From Pseudochelatococcus lubricantis (GTDB taxonomy: Bacteria; Pseudomonadota; Alphaproteobacteria; Rhizobiales; Beijerinckiaceae): 64,000 nucleotides of DNA. Position numbers and translations under genes: made by a program. The notes below the pieces were generated by a model that saw only the letters and a list, made by a program, of their open reading frames with translations, was not told the origin of the DNA and searched no databases. Location of the stretch: NCBI RefSeq assembly GCF_011762225.1, contig NZ_JAASQI010000010.1, forward strand, positions 124,001-188,000. Reading direction: 5' to 3'. Positions 8,690 to 16,772 of the stretch are shown in pieces (the stretch's first letter is position 1; every line of letters begins with the position of its first letter).

Positions 8690-8896
8690 ATGAAAATCAG
8701 CGCGCGCAACGTTCTCGAAGGCAAGATCGTCGACATCGTCAAGGGCGCGACCACCGCGCATGTCCGCATCGACGTGGGCGGCAATGTCATCACCTCCTCC
8801 ATCACCAACGAAGCCGTCGACGACTTGCAACTGGAAGTCGGCCAGACCGCATACGCGATCATCAAGGCCTCCGACGTGATCGTCGGAACGGATTGA
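8690..8896 (+). CDS. mop: Molbindin (molybdate-binding storage protein)
   Basis: A 68-residue single Mop (TOBE) domain protein, MKISARNVLEGKIVDIVKG at its start, with TTAHVRIDVGG, SSITNEAV and YAIIKASDVIVG, all molbindin hallmarks. Molbindins form hexamers that bind up to eight molybdate ions and buffer cytoplasmic Mo. The frame is open far upstream, but the ATG at 8690 has an AGGAGAG ribosome-binding site and begins the domain. It is divergent from modABC and convergent with moaA. Confidence 0.95.
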   Translation: MKISARNVLEGKIVDIVKGATTAHVRIDVGGNVITSSITNEAVDDLQLEVGQTAYAIIKASDVIVGTD

Positions 8897-8902
8897 GCTG
8901 CG

Positions 8903-9904
8903 TCAGCCGCCGACCTGCGCGAGATTGCGGGTCGCGCCCGGATCGTTCCGGTGCAGAAAGTGGGCTGCCGCCTTGTCGAGCAGCCCACTTTTCACCCTCG
9001 CGCGCAGTTCCGGAATGTCGGCGTCGTCCTGAAGAAGATCGCGCAGGTCGAGGCCGCCGTCGCCGAACAGGCAGAGGCGCAGTTTGCCGCGCGCCGTCAC
9101 GCGCAGCCTGTTGCAGGTATCGCAGAAGCCGGGGGCATAGGGCGCGATAAGGCCGATGCGCCCGGCATGGTCGGGCCGGGTATATTCGACGGCCGGCCCG
9201 TCATCGAACCGCCGTTCCGCCCGGCACCAGCCGTTCGCCTCAAGCCATTCGCGCAGCACGGAGCCGCCCACGTGGTGGGCGGTGAAGTAGTCCGCGTTGT
9301 CGCCGGTGCGCATCAGCTCGATGAAGCGCACGGAGACAGGACGACGCCGGACGAAACGCACCCAGTCGTCAAAGCCCCTGGCCGCCGTTTCCCGCAGCAG
9401 CACTGCGTTGACCTTGACCGACGGCAACTGCATACCGATAGCCAGATCGACCCCCGCGAGCACGTCCGCCAGACGGTCGTGCCCGGTTATCGCGTGGAAA
9501 TCGTCCGCGACGAGGGAGTCGATGCTGACGTTGAGATTGGTGAGCCCGGCCGCGCGCCACTCAGGCAGCCTGTGGCGAAGGTTCCAGCCGTTCGTGGTCA
9601 GCGCGACCTTGTCGATGCCGGGTGTGGCGGCGACGGCCGCGATGATGTCGGCCAGATCCTTGCGCACGGCGGGCTCTCCGCCCGTCAGCCTGATCTTGGA
9701 CATGCCGAGGCCGGCAAAGGCGCGCACGAGCCGGGTGATTTCCGCCACCGTCAGATATGACGCCGGGTGTGCCTCGTCGGCCTTGCGCCAGCCGTTCGGC
9801 AGGCAATATGTGCAACGGAAATTGCACACCTCGGTGATGGACAGGCGAAGATAGTGAAACCGGCGCCTGTGACCGTCCAGCAAGGCTGGCGGCTGAAAAT
9901 TCAT
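8903..9904 (-). CDS. moaA: GTP 3',8-cyclase (radical SAM molybdenum cofactor enzyme)
   Basis: MoaA, 333 residues, makes 3',8-cH2GTP from GTP, the first step of Moco synthesis. The N-terminal SAM cluster is CNFRCTYC (C27, C31, C34). The C-terminal GTP-binding cluster is seen as FCDTCNRLR...LRLCLF, and the chain ends in Gly-Gly as active MoaA proteins do. A GGAGC ribosome-binding site precedes the ATG at 9904 and is part of the riboswitch-like leader annotated next. It stands alone, not with the other moa genes, consistent with its own control. Confidence 0.97.
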   Translation of the reverse strand: MNFQPPALLDGHRRRFHYLRLSITEVCNFRCTYCLPNGWRKADEAHPASYLTVAEITRLVRAFAGLGMSKIRLTGGEPAVRKDLADIIAAVAATPGIDKVALTTNGWNLRHRLPEWRAAGLTNLNVSIDSLVADDFHAITGHDRLADVLAGVDLAIGMQLPSVKVNAVLLRETAARGFDDWVRFVRRRPVSVRFIELMRTGDNADYFTAHHVGGSVLREWLEANGWCRAERRFDDGPAVEYTRPDHAGRIGLIAPYAPGFCDTCNRLRVTARGKLRLCLFGDGGLDLRDLLQDDADIPELRARVKSGLLDKAAAHFLHRNDPGATRNLAQVGG

Positions 9905-10018
9905 GGAAGCTCCTTTCCAATCGCGGGAGGCGCACGGGTTTCCCCACGCACCCTTTGGCCCGGCAGGGCCCGGCCCCGTATCCGTGGCTCGCGCTTTAGG
10001 ACGGGGGGCTCGGAGCAG
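9905..10018 (-). promoter_or_regulatory. Candidate molybdenum cofactor (Moco) riboswitch in the moaA leader
   Basis: Read on the minus strand, the moaA leader has the features I recall from the Moco RNA motif. A stem GCGTGGG/CCCGTGC, with G-T wobbles, is capped by a GAAA tetraloop. It is followed directly by GCCTCCCG and then TGGAAAGG, which matches the 3' core of the E. coli moaA leader. An internal GGCCC/GGGCC hairpin precedes it, after a GGATACGG segment. A closing stem GCTCC (10016-10012) can pair with GGAGC (9913-9909), which holds the moaA ribosome-binding site. Ligand binding would then mask translation start. The match is from memory of the motif and not from a covariance model. Confidence 0.68.
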
Positions 10019-10081
10019 ATGCTGAAATCACTCTAGTCGACAGCGAAGACGAAGGCTTTGACGGTTCGCGTTCCGGCGGTT

Positions 10082-10117
10082 GACTGTCATCAATGCCACC
10101 CATGGCTTATGACAGTC
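10082..10117 (-). terminator. Inverted repeat downstream of moeA, probable terminator-like hairpin
   Basis: GACTGTCAT (10082-10090) and ATGACAGTC (10109-10117) form a perfect 9-bp stem with an 18-bp loop, starting 27 bp after the moeA stop in the direction of transcription. There is no clear T-tract, so it may be a processing or Rho-linked hairpin. It would separate the moaD-moeA operon from moaA. Confidence 0.45.
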
Positions 10118-10143
10118 GGGAGCGCGGAGCACCCTCCCCGGCT

Positions 10144-11331
10144 CTACAGCGGGAGAAAGGATACTTCCCGCCCCTCGGGCAGCACACCCGCCCCGGCGGC
10201 GCGCCGGATGAGAATGCGGCTGACGCCCAGCGCGGCCTGCGCGCTGGAATCCTGATTACCGACGAAAACGGCCCTGCCTTCGTGCAATTGCCCGCGATAG
10301 AACGTCTCGCGGTCGCCCACTTCCGGCGCGTTCTCGCCGAGGCGGGCGCTCTGCCACTGCCACGCCAGGCCGGCCCCGCGCCCGGACAGGCCCGCCACCA
10401 GCGGCGCGAGGAAGAGCCGCGCCGTCACCAGCGCCGATCCCGGATTGCCGGGCAGTCCCACGACGAGGCGCGCGCCCGCGCGGCTCATCCACACCGGCTT
10501 GCCGGGCTTCATGGCGACTTTCGAGAACACCGGCTGCATCGCATGTCCGCGAAACATGTCGCGCGCGTAGTCACGCTCTCCCACCGAGGCGCCGCCGGTC
10601 ACGACAACGATGTCGCTGCATGCCAGCGCCTCGTCCGCACCCGACTCCAGCGCTTCGAGCGTATCGGGAATGCGAAGGCGCAGAACGACGGCACCGCCGA
10701 ACGCTTCCGCCAGCGCCGCGATCCCGACGGACACGCTGTCGGGCACCGCCCCCGCCCGCAGATGCGCGGTGCCGGGCACCGCCAGTTCGTCTCCCGTCGC
10801 GAGAATGGCAATGCGGGGCTGGCGTACCGCACACACCTCGCCAACGTCCGCGCCCGCAGCGGCGATCAGCGCCTGCGGCGTGAGCACGATACCGGCCGGC
10901 AATATCGCCTCGCCGGCGAAGAAGTCCGACCCGACGGGACGGATATGCCTGCCGCCCGACGGCGTCCGGTCAAAGAAGGCCAGCCCGTTCGACTGGCCGA
11001 CCTGCTCCTGGATGACGACGCGGTCGAAGCCGGGCGGCACGACGGCGCCGGTGAATATCCTGACGCAGGTTCCCGGTCCCGCCCGCTTGCCGAAGGGCCG
11101 GCCGGCATAGGATTCCCCGGCCACGCGCAGCTTGACCGGCGCCTGCGCCAGATCGCTGTCACGGACGGCATAGCCGTCCATGGCTGAGGTCGGGAACGCC
11201 GGCGCGGTGCGCGGCGCGACGACCGGCCGGGCAAGCACGCGGCCCGCCGCCCGGTCGAGCGGCACCTGTTCCGTGGCAAGCGGTTGCGACAACTGCCGGA
11301 CCAGGGCCACGGCTTCGTCGAAGGAAATCAT
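10144..11331 (-). CDS. moeA: Molybdopterin molybdenumtransferase
   Basis: MoeA, 395 residues, inserts molybdate into adenylylated molybdopterin. Family motifs are in place: [13 protein letters not shown] near residue 46, [11 protein letters not shown] (the MoCF-binding domain) near 172, [16 protein letters not shown] near 238, MKPGKPVWM and [11 protein letters not shown]. The start overlaps the moaC stop as ATGA. Last gene of the moaD-moaE-moaB-moaC-moeA operon. Confidence 0.96.
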   Translation of the reverse strand: MISFDEAVALVRQLSQPLATEQVPLDRAAGRVLARPVVAPRTAPAFPTSAMDGYAVRDSDLAQAPVKLRVAGESYAGRPFGKRAGPGTCVRIFTGAVVPPGFDRVVIQEQVGQSNGLAFFDRTPSGGRHIRPVGSDFFAGEAILPAGIVLTPQALIAAAGADVGEVCAVRQPRIAILATGDELAVPGTAHLRAGAVPDSVSVGIAALAEAFGGAVVLRLRIPDTLEALESGADEALACSDIVVVTGGASVGERDYARDMFRGHAMQPVFSKVAMKPGKPVWMSRAGARLVVGLPGNPGSALVTARLFLAPLVAGLSGRGAGLAWQWQSARLGENAPEVGDRETFYRGQLHEGRAVFVGNQDSSAQAALGVSRILIRRAAGAGVLPEGREVSFLPL

Positions 11332-11861
11332 GATCCCGCCCGCCAGTCCCCGGAGCGTCCGCCGGATTTCGAGACAAGACGTATCCCGTCTATCGTCATT
11401 TCGCGGTCGAGCGCCTTGAGCATGTCATAGAGCGTCAGGCAGGCGACGCTGACGGCGGTGAGCGCCTCCATTTCCACGCCCGTGGGGCCGTTGGTGCGGG
11501 TTTCGGCGCGCACACGGAACCCCGGCGCCGTCTCGTCCGGCTCGATGGTGACCTTCGCCTTGGTCAGAAAGAGAGGGTGGCATAGCGGGATCAGCTCCGC
11601 GGTGCGCTTGGCGCCCATGATGCCGGCAATCTCGGCCGTGGTGAGGACCGCGCCCTTGGGTGCGCGCCCGGCAAGCACGGCCTCGACGGTCTCCGGCTGG
11701 CAGCGCAGCACCCCCTCGGCAACGGCGGTCCTGTCGGTCTGCGGCTTGTCGGAAACGTCGACCATCCGCGCGCGGCCCGCCTCGTCGAGATGGGTCAGGC
11801 CCGCCTCTCCCGCCACGCCGGTCATGGGTCCGCCGGTGATAGGTCCGCCGGTCATGGGCAT
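11328..11861 (-). CDS. moaC: Cyclic pyranopterin monophosphate synthase
   Basis: MoaC, 177 residues, turns the MoaA product into cPMP. The core [55 protein letters not shown] and [12 protein letters not shown] is intact. A ~15-residue N-terminal extension rich in Thr-Gly-Gly-Pro is encoded by 15-bp tandem repeats, so three ATG codons are possible starts. The ATG at 11861 was chosen for its AGGGG ribosome-binding site. It overlaps the end of moaB by 10 bp. Confidence 0.95.
   Translation of the reverse strand: MPMTGGPITGGPMTGVAGEAGLTHLDEAGRARMVDVSDKPQTDRTAVAEGVLRCQPETVEAVLAGRAPKGAVLTTAEIAGIMGAKRTAELIPLCHPLFLTKAKVTIEPDETAPGFRVRAETRTNGPTGVEMEALTAVSVACLTLYDMLKALDREMTIDGIRLVSKSGGRSGDWRAGS
11821..11858. 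repeat. 15-bp tandem repeat at the 5' end of moaC
   Basis: Two full 15-bp units, at 11821-11835 and 11836-11850, share GGTCCGCCG, and a third partial unit begins at 11851. On the coding strand they encode a Thr-Gly-Gly-Pro repeat before the conserved MoaC fold. Copy number could vary without harming the fold. Confidence 0.6.
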
Positions 11862-12388
11862 ATTCCCCTGTAGCGCGGAACCTGCCCCACCAGAGAACAC
11901 GGACGGAAACGGCTGTCGAGTTCCTGCGCCAGCACACCGTCCCACGCATCGCGGCAGGCGCCGGTGGAGCCGGGAATGCAGAAGATGAAGGCGTCGCCGA
12001 TCTGCCCCGCCAGCGCCCGCGACTGCAAGGTGGATACCCCGACCGTGCCGAGGCTGAACTGATGGAACACGACGGCGAAGCCCTCCATGTTCCGCCGCAG
12101 CAGCGGCGTGACAGCCTCCGGCGTGACGTCGCGCGGCGAGAAGCCGGTGCCCCCCGTGGTGAGGATGATGTCGATCCCCGGATCGCCGGCCCATGCGCCG
12201 ACAACGGCACGGATGGCGTCGATATCGTCGGTCACGATCCGGCGATCCGCCAGCACATGCCCCGCCGCCTGCAGCCGCGCCGTCAGCAGGCCGCCCGACG
12301 TGTCATTCTCCACGGAGCGGGTGTCCGACACCGTCAGCACGGCGATATTCAGGGGATGGAACGGTAGAGATTCGTCGATGCCAGCCAT
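11852..12388 (-). CDS. moaB: Molybdenum cofactor biosynthesis protein B (MoaB/MogA family)
   Basis: A 178-residue MoCF-domain protein: [20 protein letters not shown] at the N-terminus, [21 protein letters not shown] in the middle and [17 protein letters not shown] near the end, all diagnostic for MoaB/MogA. It adenylylates molybdopterin before MoeA acts; MoaB often replaces MogA, and no separate mogA is seen here. Its start follows the moaE stop with no gap, and its end overlaps moaC. Confidence 0.93.
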   Translation of the reverse strand: MAGIDESLPFHPLNIAVLTVSDTRSVENDTSGGLLTARLQAAGHVLADRRIVTDDIDAIRAVVGAWAGDPGIDIILTTGGTGFSPRDVTPEAVTPLLRRNMEGFAVVFHQFSLGTVGVSTLQSRALAGQIGDAFIFCIPGSTGACRDAWDGVLAQELDSRFRPCSLVGQVPRYRGICP

Positions 12389-12847
12389 TCATTCGCTCCA
12401 GCGGGACCGGTCGTCGTGGTCCCTGTCCGTCGGTTCGATCCACCGCGCGCCGTCCGGGCCCACTTCCCTTTTCCAGAAGACAGCCTCGGTCTTGAGGCGG
12501 TCCATCATGTAGTCGGCGGCCTGAAAGGCCTCGCGGCGGTGTGCCGCCGCCGCCGCGACGAAGACGATCGGCGCGCGCACGGGCACGATGCCGCACCGGT
12601 GCACGATGGTCGCCGCGACGATGCCGAACCGGCCCAGCGCATCCACGCCGATGTCGCAGATCGAGCGCTCGGTCATGCCCGGATACCAGTCGAGTTCGAG
12701 ATAGTCGAGCGCCGCGCCCGCCGCTCCCCGCGCCCGGGCCACGCCGGTGAAGGAAACGACCGCCCCGGCCTCCGCCGCCGCTGTCGCGAAGCGGGCGAGT
12801 TCAGCGGCCGGGTCGATGGCCTGTTCCGAGAGACGAAACGGCTCCAT
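12389..12847 (-). CDS. moaE: Molybdopterin synthase catalytic subunit
   Basis: MoaE, 152 residues, pairs with MoaD to put dithiolene sulfur into cPMP. Recognisable parts are VVSFTGVARARG near residue 30, LELDWYPGMTERSI, IVHRCGIVPVRAPIVFVAAAAAHRREAFQAADYMMDRLKTEAVFWKRE. The last stretch carries the conserved Lys residues of the active site. It lies 3 bp downstream of moaD and abuts moaB. Confidence 0.95.
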   Translation of the reverse strand: MEPFRLSEQAIDPAAELARFATAAAEAGAVVSFTGVARARGAAGAALDYLELDWYPGMTERSICDIGVDALGRFGIVAATIVHRCGIVPVRAPIVFVAAAAAHRREAFQAADYMMDRLKTEAVFWKREVGPDGARWIEPTDRDHDDRSRWSE

Positions 12848-12850
12848 CCG

Positions 12851-13126
12851 TCAGCCCCCGGACACGGCGGAAAAGAACGCGATCTCCTGCCCGGGCAGCA
12901 CCGGCGTGTCGTCGGTCGCCGCCACCTTGTCGACCGCCGCGCGGGTGCCTGCCCCGAACGGGGACGGCGCATCCGGAGAGCCGAATGCCGCCTCCAGCAG
13001 GCCGCGCAACTCACCGATCCGCGTCCCCGAAGCCGGAATCGCGACCACGGCGCTTCTGCCGCACCGGTCCGACAGGCGGCCGAAAAACAGCACGGTCACG
13101 GACGCTTCCTGAAGAACGTTGGACAT
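12851..13126 (-). CDS. moaD: Molybdopterin synthase sulfur carrier subunit
   Basis: MoaD, 91 residues, a ubiquitin-fold sulfur carrier. It starts with VTVLFFGRLSDRCGRS and ends in the essential Gly-Gly (FFSAVSGG), which is thiocarboxylated. An in-frame ATG lies 6 codons upstream, but the ATG at 13126 has a G-rich ribosome-binding site. First gene of the operon. Confidence 0.93.
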   Translation of the reverse strand: MSNVLQEASVTVLFFGRLSDRCGRSAVVAIPASGTRIGELRGLLEAAFGSPDAPSPFGAGTRAAVDKVAATDDTPVLPGQEIAFFSAVSGG

Positions 13127-13479
13127 GGGCCCCCATCGGAACATCGCTAGAGAGCGCGCGATCCGACGGGATCAGATTGCGCTCTAAATCCAATATTTTA
13201 CCGCAACTTGCATTCAATTCGACGGATGGACTTGAATGCAACTGCTCTAGCGCCGGACTTGTGCCGGGAGCATCGTGCAGCTCGTCTTTTCATAGCAGGG
13301 TGCGGCGCGAGACTGCTTGTCGGTAATCAAGCTCGGACATGATACAATTCAAATTGGAAGCATCAGCGCGCCATGTGCGCCAACCCGTTCTGCGGCAGGC
13401 ACAATCAGGCGGCGGCGCCGCGAAGGGGATGACGAGTCGGGGGATGACGGATCGCGCTGCCGGGGGTTACCGCCGTCCG
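13127..13479. other. Intergenic region between moaD and the GntR gene
   Basis: A 353-bp gap. Its moaD-proximal third (13148-13250) is filled by the palindromic element annotated separately, which also sits where the moaD operon promoter should be. The remainder holds no gene or clear signal that I can identify. Confidence 0.6.
13148..13250. repeat. Rhizobial-type intergenic palindromic element
   Basis: Two nested palindromes. TAGAGAGCGC (from 13148) pairs with GCGCTCTA (13179-13186) around GATCC-GAC-GGATC. Then TTGCATTCAA (13208-13217) pairs perfectly with TTGAATGCAA (13232-13241), followed by CTCTAG. The layout, starting and ending in a TAGAGC/GCTCTA motif, matches dispersed repeats common between genes of Hyphomicrobiales. 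Confidence 0.6.
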
Positions 13480-14139
13480 TCAGCCGGCCCAGTCGCCGAC
13501 GAAGTGCCCGAGATGCAGCTCCATCAACTCTGCGACCTTGGCCTCGTCACCATCGACGATAGCGTCGAGTATTTTCTGATGTTCGAGAGCTGAATCGACC
13601 AGTTTGCCGTTGCTCGAAAGCTGCCTCAGGCCATACTGCCGGCTCTGGTCGCGAAGGTTGTCGATGATCGAGACCAGTTGCTCGTTGTCCAGCACGTCAA
13701 GCAAGCCGAGGTGAAATCTGCGGTCGGCATCAAGATATCCGACGATATCGCCAGCTTCGGCGGAGGCGGTAATCTCGGCGGCGATGCGGGAAAACTCGGC
13801 AAAGCGCGGCGCGATCTTCTCTTTTATCCTCGCGAGCTTCGCCATCGACGGCACTTCGAGCATCATGCGCAGATCATAGATATTGCGGCGCTCGCGGTCG
13901 CTGAGAGGAACGACCCGGAAACCGCGGTTGCGCACCGTTTCCATCAGGCCCTGATTGACGAGCGTGAGCATCGCCTCGCGCACCGGGCTGTTCGATACGC
14001 CAAGTTCCGCCGCCAATGCAGCGGCAGAGTAAATCTCGCCCGGAACCAGGTCACCCGAAATAAGCCGAAGCTTCAAGACTGCAAGAGCCTGCTCTCTCAG
14101 GTTCGTTTGCTGAAGCTGGTTTACTGCCACGATAATCAC
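13480..14139 (-). CDS. GntR-family transcriptional regulator (FadR/FCD subfamily)
   Basis: A 219-residue regulator: winged helix-turn-helix at about residues 12-75 (LVPGEIYSAAALAAELGVSNSPVREAMLTLVNQGLMETVRNRGFRVV), then an all-helical FCD ligand domain with the metal or ligand residues D and H in RRFHLGLLDVLDN and LEHQKILDAIVDGD...MELHLG. It is divergent from the three-enzyme operon. Two similar sites, one in its own promoter region and one upstream of the DapA-like gene, are probable operators. The ligand is likely an intermediate of the pathway. Confidence 0.9.
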   Translation of the reverse strand: MIIVAVNQLQQTNLREQALAVLKLRLISGDLVPGEIYSAAALAAELGVSNSPVREAMLTLVNQGLMETVRNRGFRVVPLSDRERRNIYDLRMMLEVPSMAKLARIKEKIAPRFAEFSRIAAEITASAEAGDIVGYLDADRRFHLGLLDVLDNEQLVSIIDNLRDQSRQYGLRQLSSNGKLVDSALEHQKILDAIVDGDEAKVAELMELHLGHFVGDWAG

Positions 14140-14163
14140 GCCGCCATCAGGTAACTTGCTGCT

Positions 14164-14181
14164 TATATGTTACATGCTACC
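14164..14181. promoter_or_regulatory. Candidate GntR operator 1
   Basis: TATATGTTACATGCTACC lies 25 bp upstream of the GntR start and in the divergent promoter region of the racemase-family gene. It matches the site at 16581 at 15 of 18 positions, preceded in both by CTTGC. The shared core is GTWAYATGYTACC, a near-palindrome. Confidence 0.6.
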
Positions 14182-14355
14182 ATCCCGGCCTCAAGTCAAG
14201 CTCACGCGCTGCGCACGCCGGCGTCCCCCTTCTCCTTTCCTGACAGGGCAAGGGAGGCCATTGACAAAAATCGGTAACCGATAACATCCTATCGGCAAGA
14301 ATGCGCATTCACGGCCTTCAGGGCCGCCCTTCCCTTCGGCGAGAAGGAAACGCTC

Positions 14356-15396
14356 ATGCGTTCCAGAGTTTCCATCCACGTTATCGGTTGCCACGCTGAG
14401 GGAGAGGTCGGCGATGTCATCGTCGGGGGCGTGCTGCCGCCGGCGGGCGCCACGATGATGGACAAGATGATCGCGATGGAGCGCGATCACGACAACATCC
14501 GCCGCATGCTGATTTGCGAGCCGCGCGGCAGCGTCGCGCGGCATGTCAACCTGATCGTGCCCCCAACCCGGGAGGATTGCGTAGCGGGTGCGATCATCAT
14601 GGAGCCTACGGAATACGTGCCAATGTCCGGCTCCAACACGATCTGCGTCGCCACCGTGCTGCTGGAGACGGGCATGGTGCCGATGCACGAACCCGAGACG
14701 CGCTTCAGGCTCGACATGCCCGGCGGTGTCATCGAGGTTCGGGCGCTATGCCGCGACGGCAAATGCGTCTCCGTGACCTTCCGCAACGCACCCGCTTTCG
14801 CGGAACGGCTGGATGCGCCGCTCGAACTCGCAGGCTACGGCACCATCGGCATCGACATCGCCTATGGCGGCATGTTTTACGGCATCGTCGACGCCAGGGC
14901 GCTGGGTTTTTCCGTCACGCCGGACGAGGCCCGGGACCTCGGGATCCTCGGCGAGAAGATCCGCGTCGCCGCGCGCGAACAGTTCGAGGTGGTCCACCCG
15001 CTGTTCAGCCATGTGCGCGGCGTGTCCATCGTCCAGTTCGCCATGCCATTCCAGGGGCCGGGAAAGGTCACGCGCAATACCTGCATCGTTTCGCCGGGAC
15101 GGTCCGACCGCAGTCCGACGGGCACGGGCACGTCCGCCCGAATGGCGGTTCTGCAGGCGCGCGGCCTTATGAAGACGGGAGACGTGCTGATTCACGAGTC
15201 GATCATCGGCTCGCATTTCACGGGACGCATCGAAGCATTGACCGAGATCGCCGGACGGAAAGCAATCATACCGGAAATCACCGGGCGTGCCTGGATCACC
15301 GGCGAGCATTCCTACTATCTCGATCCGACGGATCCTTACCCGGAAGGTTATGTGCTTTCCGATACATGGGGTGTTTCCACTTCATTGAAGCAATAA
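14356..15396 (+). CDS. Proline racemase family protein (3-hydroxyproline dehydratase-like)
   Basis: A 346-residue member of the proline racemase/hydroxyproline epimerase superfamily, seen from GCHAEGEVGDVI, MSGSNTICVATVLLETG and GRSDRSPTGTGTSARMAVL. The two catalytic Cys positions of true racemases are Ser91 (MSGSN) and Thr255 (SPTGTGT). Thr at the second site is characteristic of trans-3-hydroxy-L-proline dehydratases, so dehydration and not epimerisation is expected. The usual His after the first catalytic residue is also replaced, by Ser93. It has a GAAGGA ribosome-binding site. It heads the operon with the enolase-superfamily gene 49 bp downstream. The substrate is inferred. Confidence 0.85.
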   Translation: MRSRVSIHVIGCHAEGEVGDVIVGGVLPPAGATMMDKMIAMERDHDNIRRMLICEPRGSVARHVNLIVPPTREDCVAGAIIMEPTEYVPMSGSNTICVATVLLETGMVPMHEPETRFRLDMPGGVIEVRALCRDGKCVSVTFRNAPAFAERLDAPLELAGYGTIGIDIAYGGMFYGIVDARALGFSVTPDEARDLGILGEKIRVAAREQFEVVHPLFSHVRGVSIVQFAMPFQGPGKVTRNTCIVSPGRSDRSPTGTGTSARMAVLQARGLMKTGDVLIHESIIGSHFTGRIEALTEIAGRKAIIPEITGRAWITGEHSYYLDPTDPYPEGYVLSDTWGVSTSLKQ

Positions 15397-15445
15397 GCGG
15401 GGCGCGCCTGTATCGGGTAGGTTTCCGCAACCAGAGGGATAACGA

Positions 15446-16549
15446 ATGAAAATCGAGGCGATTGATGTCTTTGGTTACGTCCTGACCTATGCCCACGGCG
15501 AGTATGTGATGTCGAATGGCCGGGCCGCCGTATCCCAGCCCTCGACACTTGTCAGGCTGCGAACGAATACCGGCCTTGAAGGCTGGGGCGAAGCGTCGAC
15601 ACTGGGCGGAACCTACCTCCCCGCATTCGCCGGGGGAACGCGGACCGCGATCCGGGAAATCGCGCCCACGCTGATCGGACTCGATCCGGCCAACATCTCG
15701 CTGGTCAATCGCGCCATGGACGGCGTCCTGCTCGGGCAGCAGAGCGCCAAGAGCGCCATCGATATCGCGTGCTGGGACATTCTGGGCAAGTCTTGCAACA
15801 TGCCGGTTTCGGCGCTGCTCGGCGGCGTTCTGCAGGAGTCCTTTCCGCTTTACGAGGCCGTACCGCTCGCCTCCCCCGAGGAAATGGCGGATTTCGTCCA
15901 GAAAAGATCCGCCGCGGGCATCCGCAGATTCCAGGTCAAGGTCGGCAACGATCCCTATGACGACATCGCGCGGACCCGCAGCGTCGCGGCGCATGCCGGC
16001 GGCGACGCCGTCGTCATCGCGGACGCGAACGGCGGCTGGAACCTGCAGGCGGCGCTCATCGCGGTACGCAACCTCGCGGACCTCAACATCTACATCGAGC
16101 AGCCCTGCCGCGACACGGCGGACTGCGCGATCGTGCAGCGTTCAAGCACGCTGCCGCTCGTTCTGGACGAGTCCGTCGTGAACACCGCGGAACTGTTCCG
16201 CGCGAAATACGAGGCCGGCGCCGGCTCGGTCAACGTCAAGCTCGGCCGGCTGGGCGGCATCACGGGCGCGGCGCGGATACGGGCGGCGGCGCAGGATCTC
16301 GGCATGACGATGTGCATCGAGGACGTCTGGGGCGGCGACGTGGCGACCGCGGCCATTTCCCATATGGCCGCCAGCACGGCGCCGGAGGCGCTGCTTCACG
16401 CATCCTTCTTCAACGACTGGACGAACGAGCACGTCGCCGGCTACCTGCCGCGCTCCTCGGCGGGACGCGGCTCCGCGCCAACTGGCCCCGGACTTGGCAT
16501 CGAGGTCGATGCCCGGAGTCTCGACGCGCCGCTTTTCAGCATCCACTGA
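15446..16549 (+). CDS. Mandelate racemase/muconate lactonizing enzyme family protein (hydroxyproline dehydratase or epimerase-like)
   Basis: A 367-residue enolase-superfamily enzyme. Its likely catalytic set can be read directly: Lys165 (FQVKVG), metal ligands Asp193 (IADANGGW), Glu218 (YIEQPC) and Asp241 (VLDES), and Lys265 (NVKLGRLGG) as second base. The Lys/Lys arrangement and the WGGDVATAAISHMAAST ending resemble cis-3-hydroxy-L-proline dehydratase and 4-hydroxyproline betaine 2-epimerase (HpbD). Together with the racemase-family neighbour this points to hydroxylated proline or proline betaine catabolism. Exact chemistry cannot be fixed from sequence. Confidence 0.85.
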   Translation: MKIEAIDVFGYVLTYAHGEYVMSNGRAAVSQPSTLVRLRTNTGLEGWGEASTLGGTYLPAFAGGTRTAIREIAPTLIGLDPANISLVNRAMDGVLLGQQSAKSAIDIACWDILGKSCNMPVSALLGGVLQESFPLYEAVPLASPEEMADFVQKRSAAGIRRFQVKVGNDPYDDIARTRSVAAHAGGDAVVIADANGGWNLQAALIAVRNLADLNIYIEQPCRDTADCAIVQRSSTLPLVLDESVVNTAELFRAKYEAGAGSVNVKLGRLGGITGAARIRAAAQDLGMTMCIEDVWGGDVATAAISHMAASTAPEALLHASFFNDWTNEHVAGYLPRSSAGRGSAPTGPGLGIEVDARSLDAPLFSIH

Positions 16550-16580
16550 CGTCCGCGAAGCTTCGTGCAGCTTGCGTTGT

Positions 16581-16598
16581 TATATGTAATATGTTACC
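16581..16598. promoter_or_regulatory. Candidate GntR operator 2
   Basis: TATATGTAATATGTTACC, 175 bp before the DapA-like start, resembles operator 1 at 14164, including an upstream CTTGC. It suggests that the third gene has its own promoter under the same regulator. A 12-bp direct repeat, GCATCTGGCCCA at 16621 and 16636, lies just downstream. Confidence 0.58.
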
Positions 16599-16772
16599 GG
16601 CTACCCGTCATTGCAACGCTGCATCTGGCCCAGCCGCATCTGGCCCACGCACATGCCGCCCGTACGGAAGCGACGGCGAAGGGCGGCGGGAGCAATGATC
16701 CGGGCGGGCGCCGGGGTTTTCCGAAACACGCCTTCCAAGCCTTTGCTCGTATACCCGATAAGGAGACCTTGC

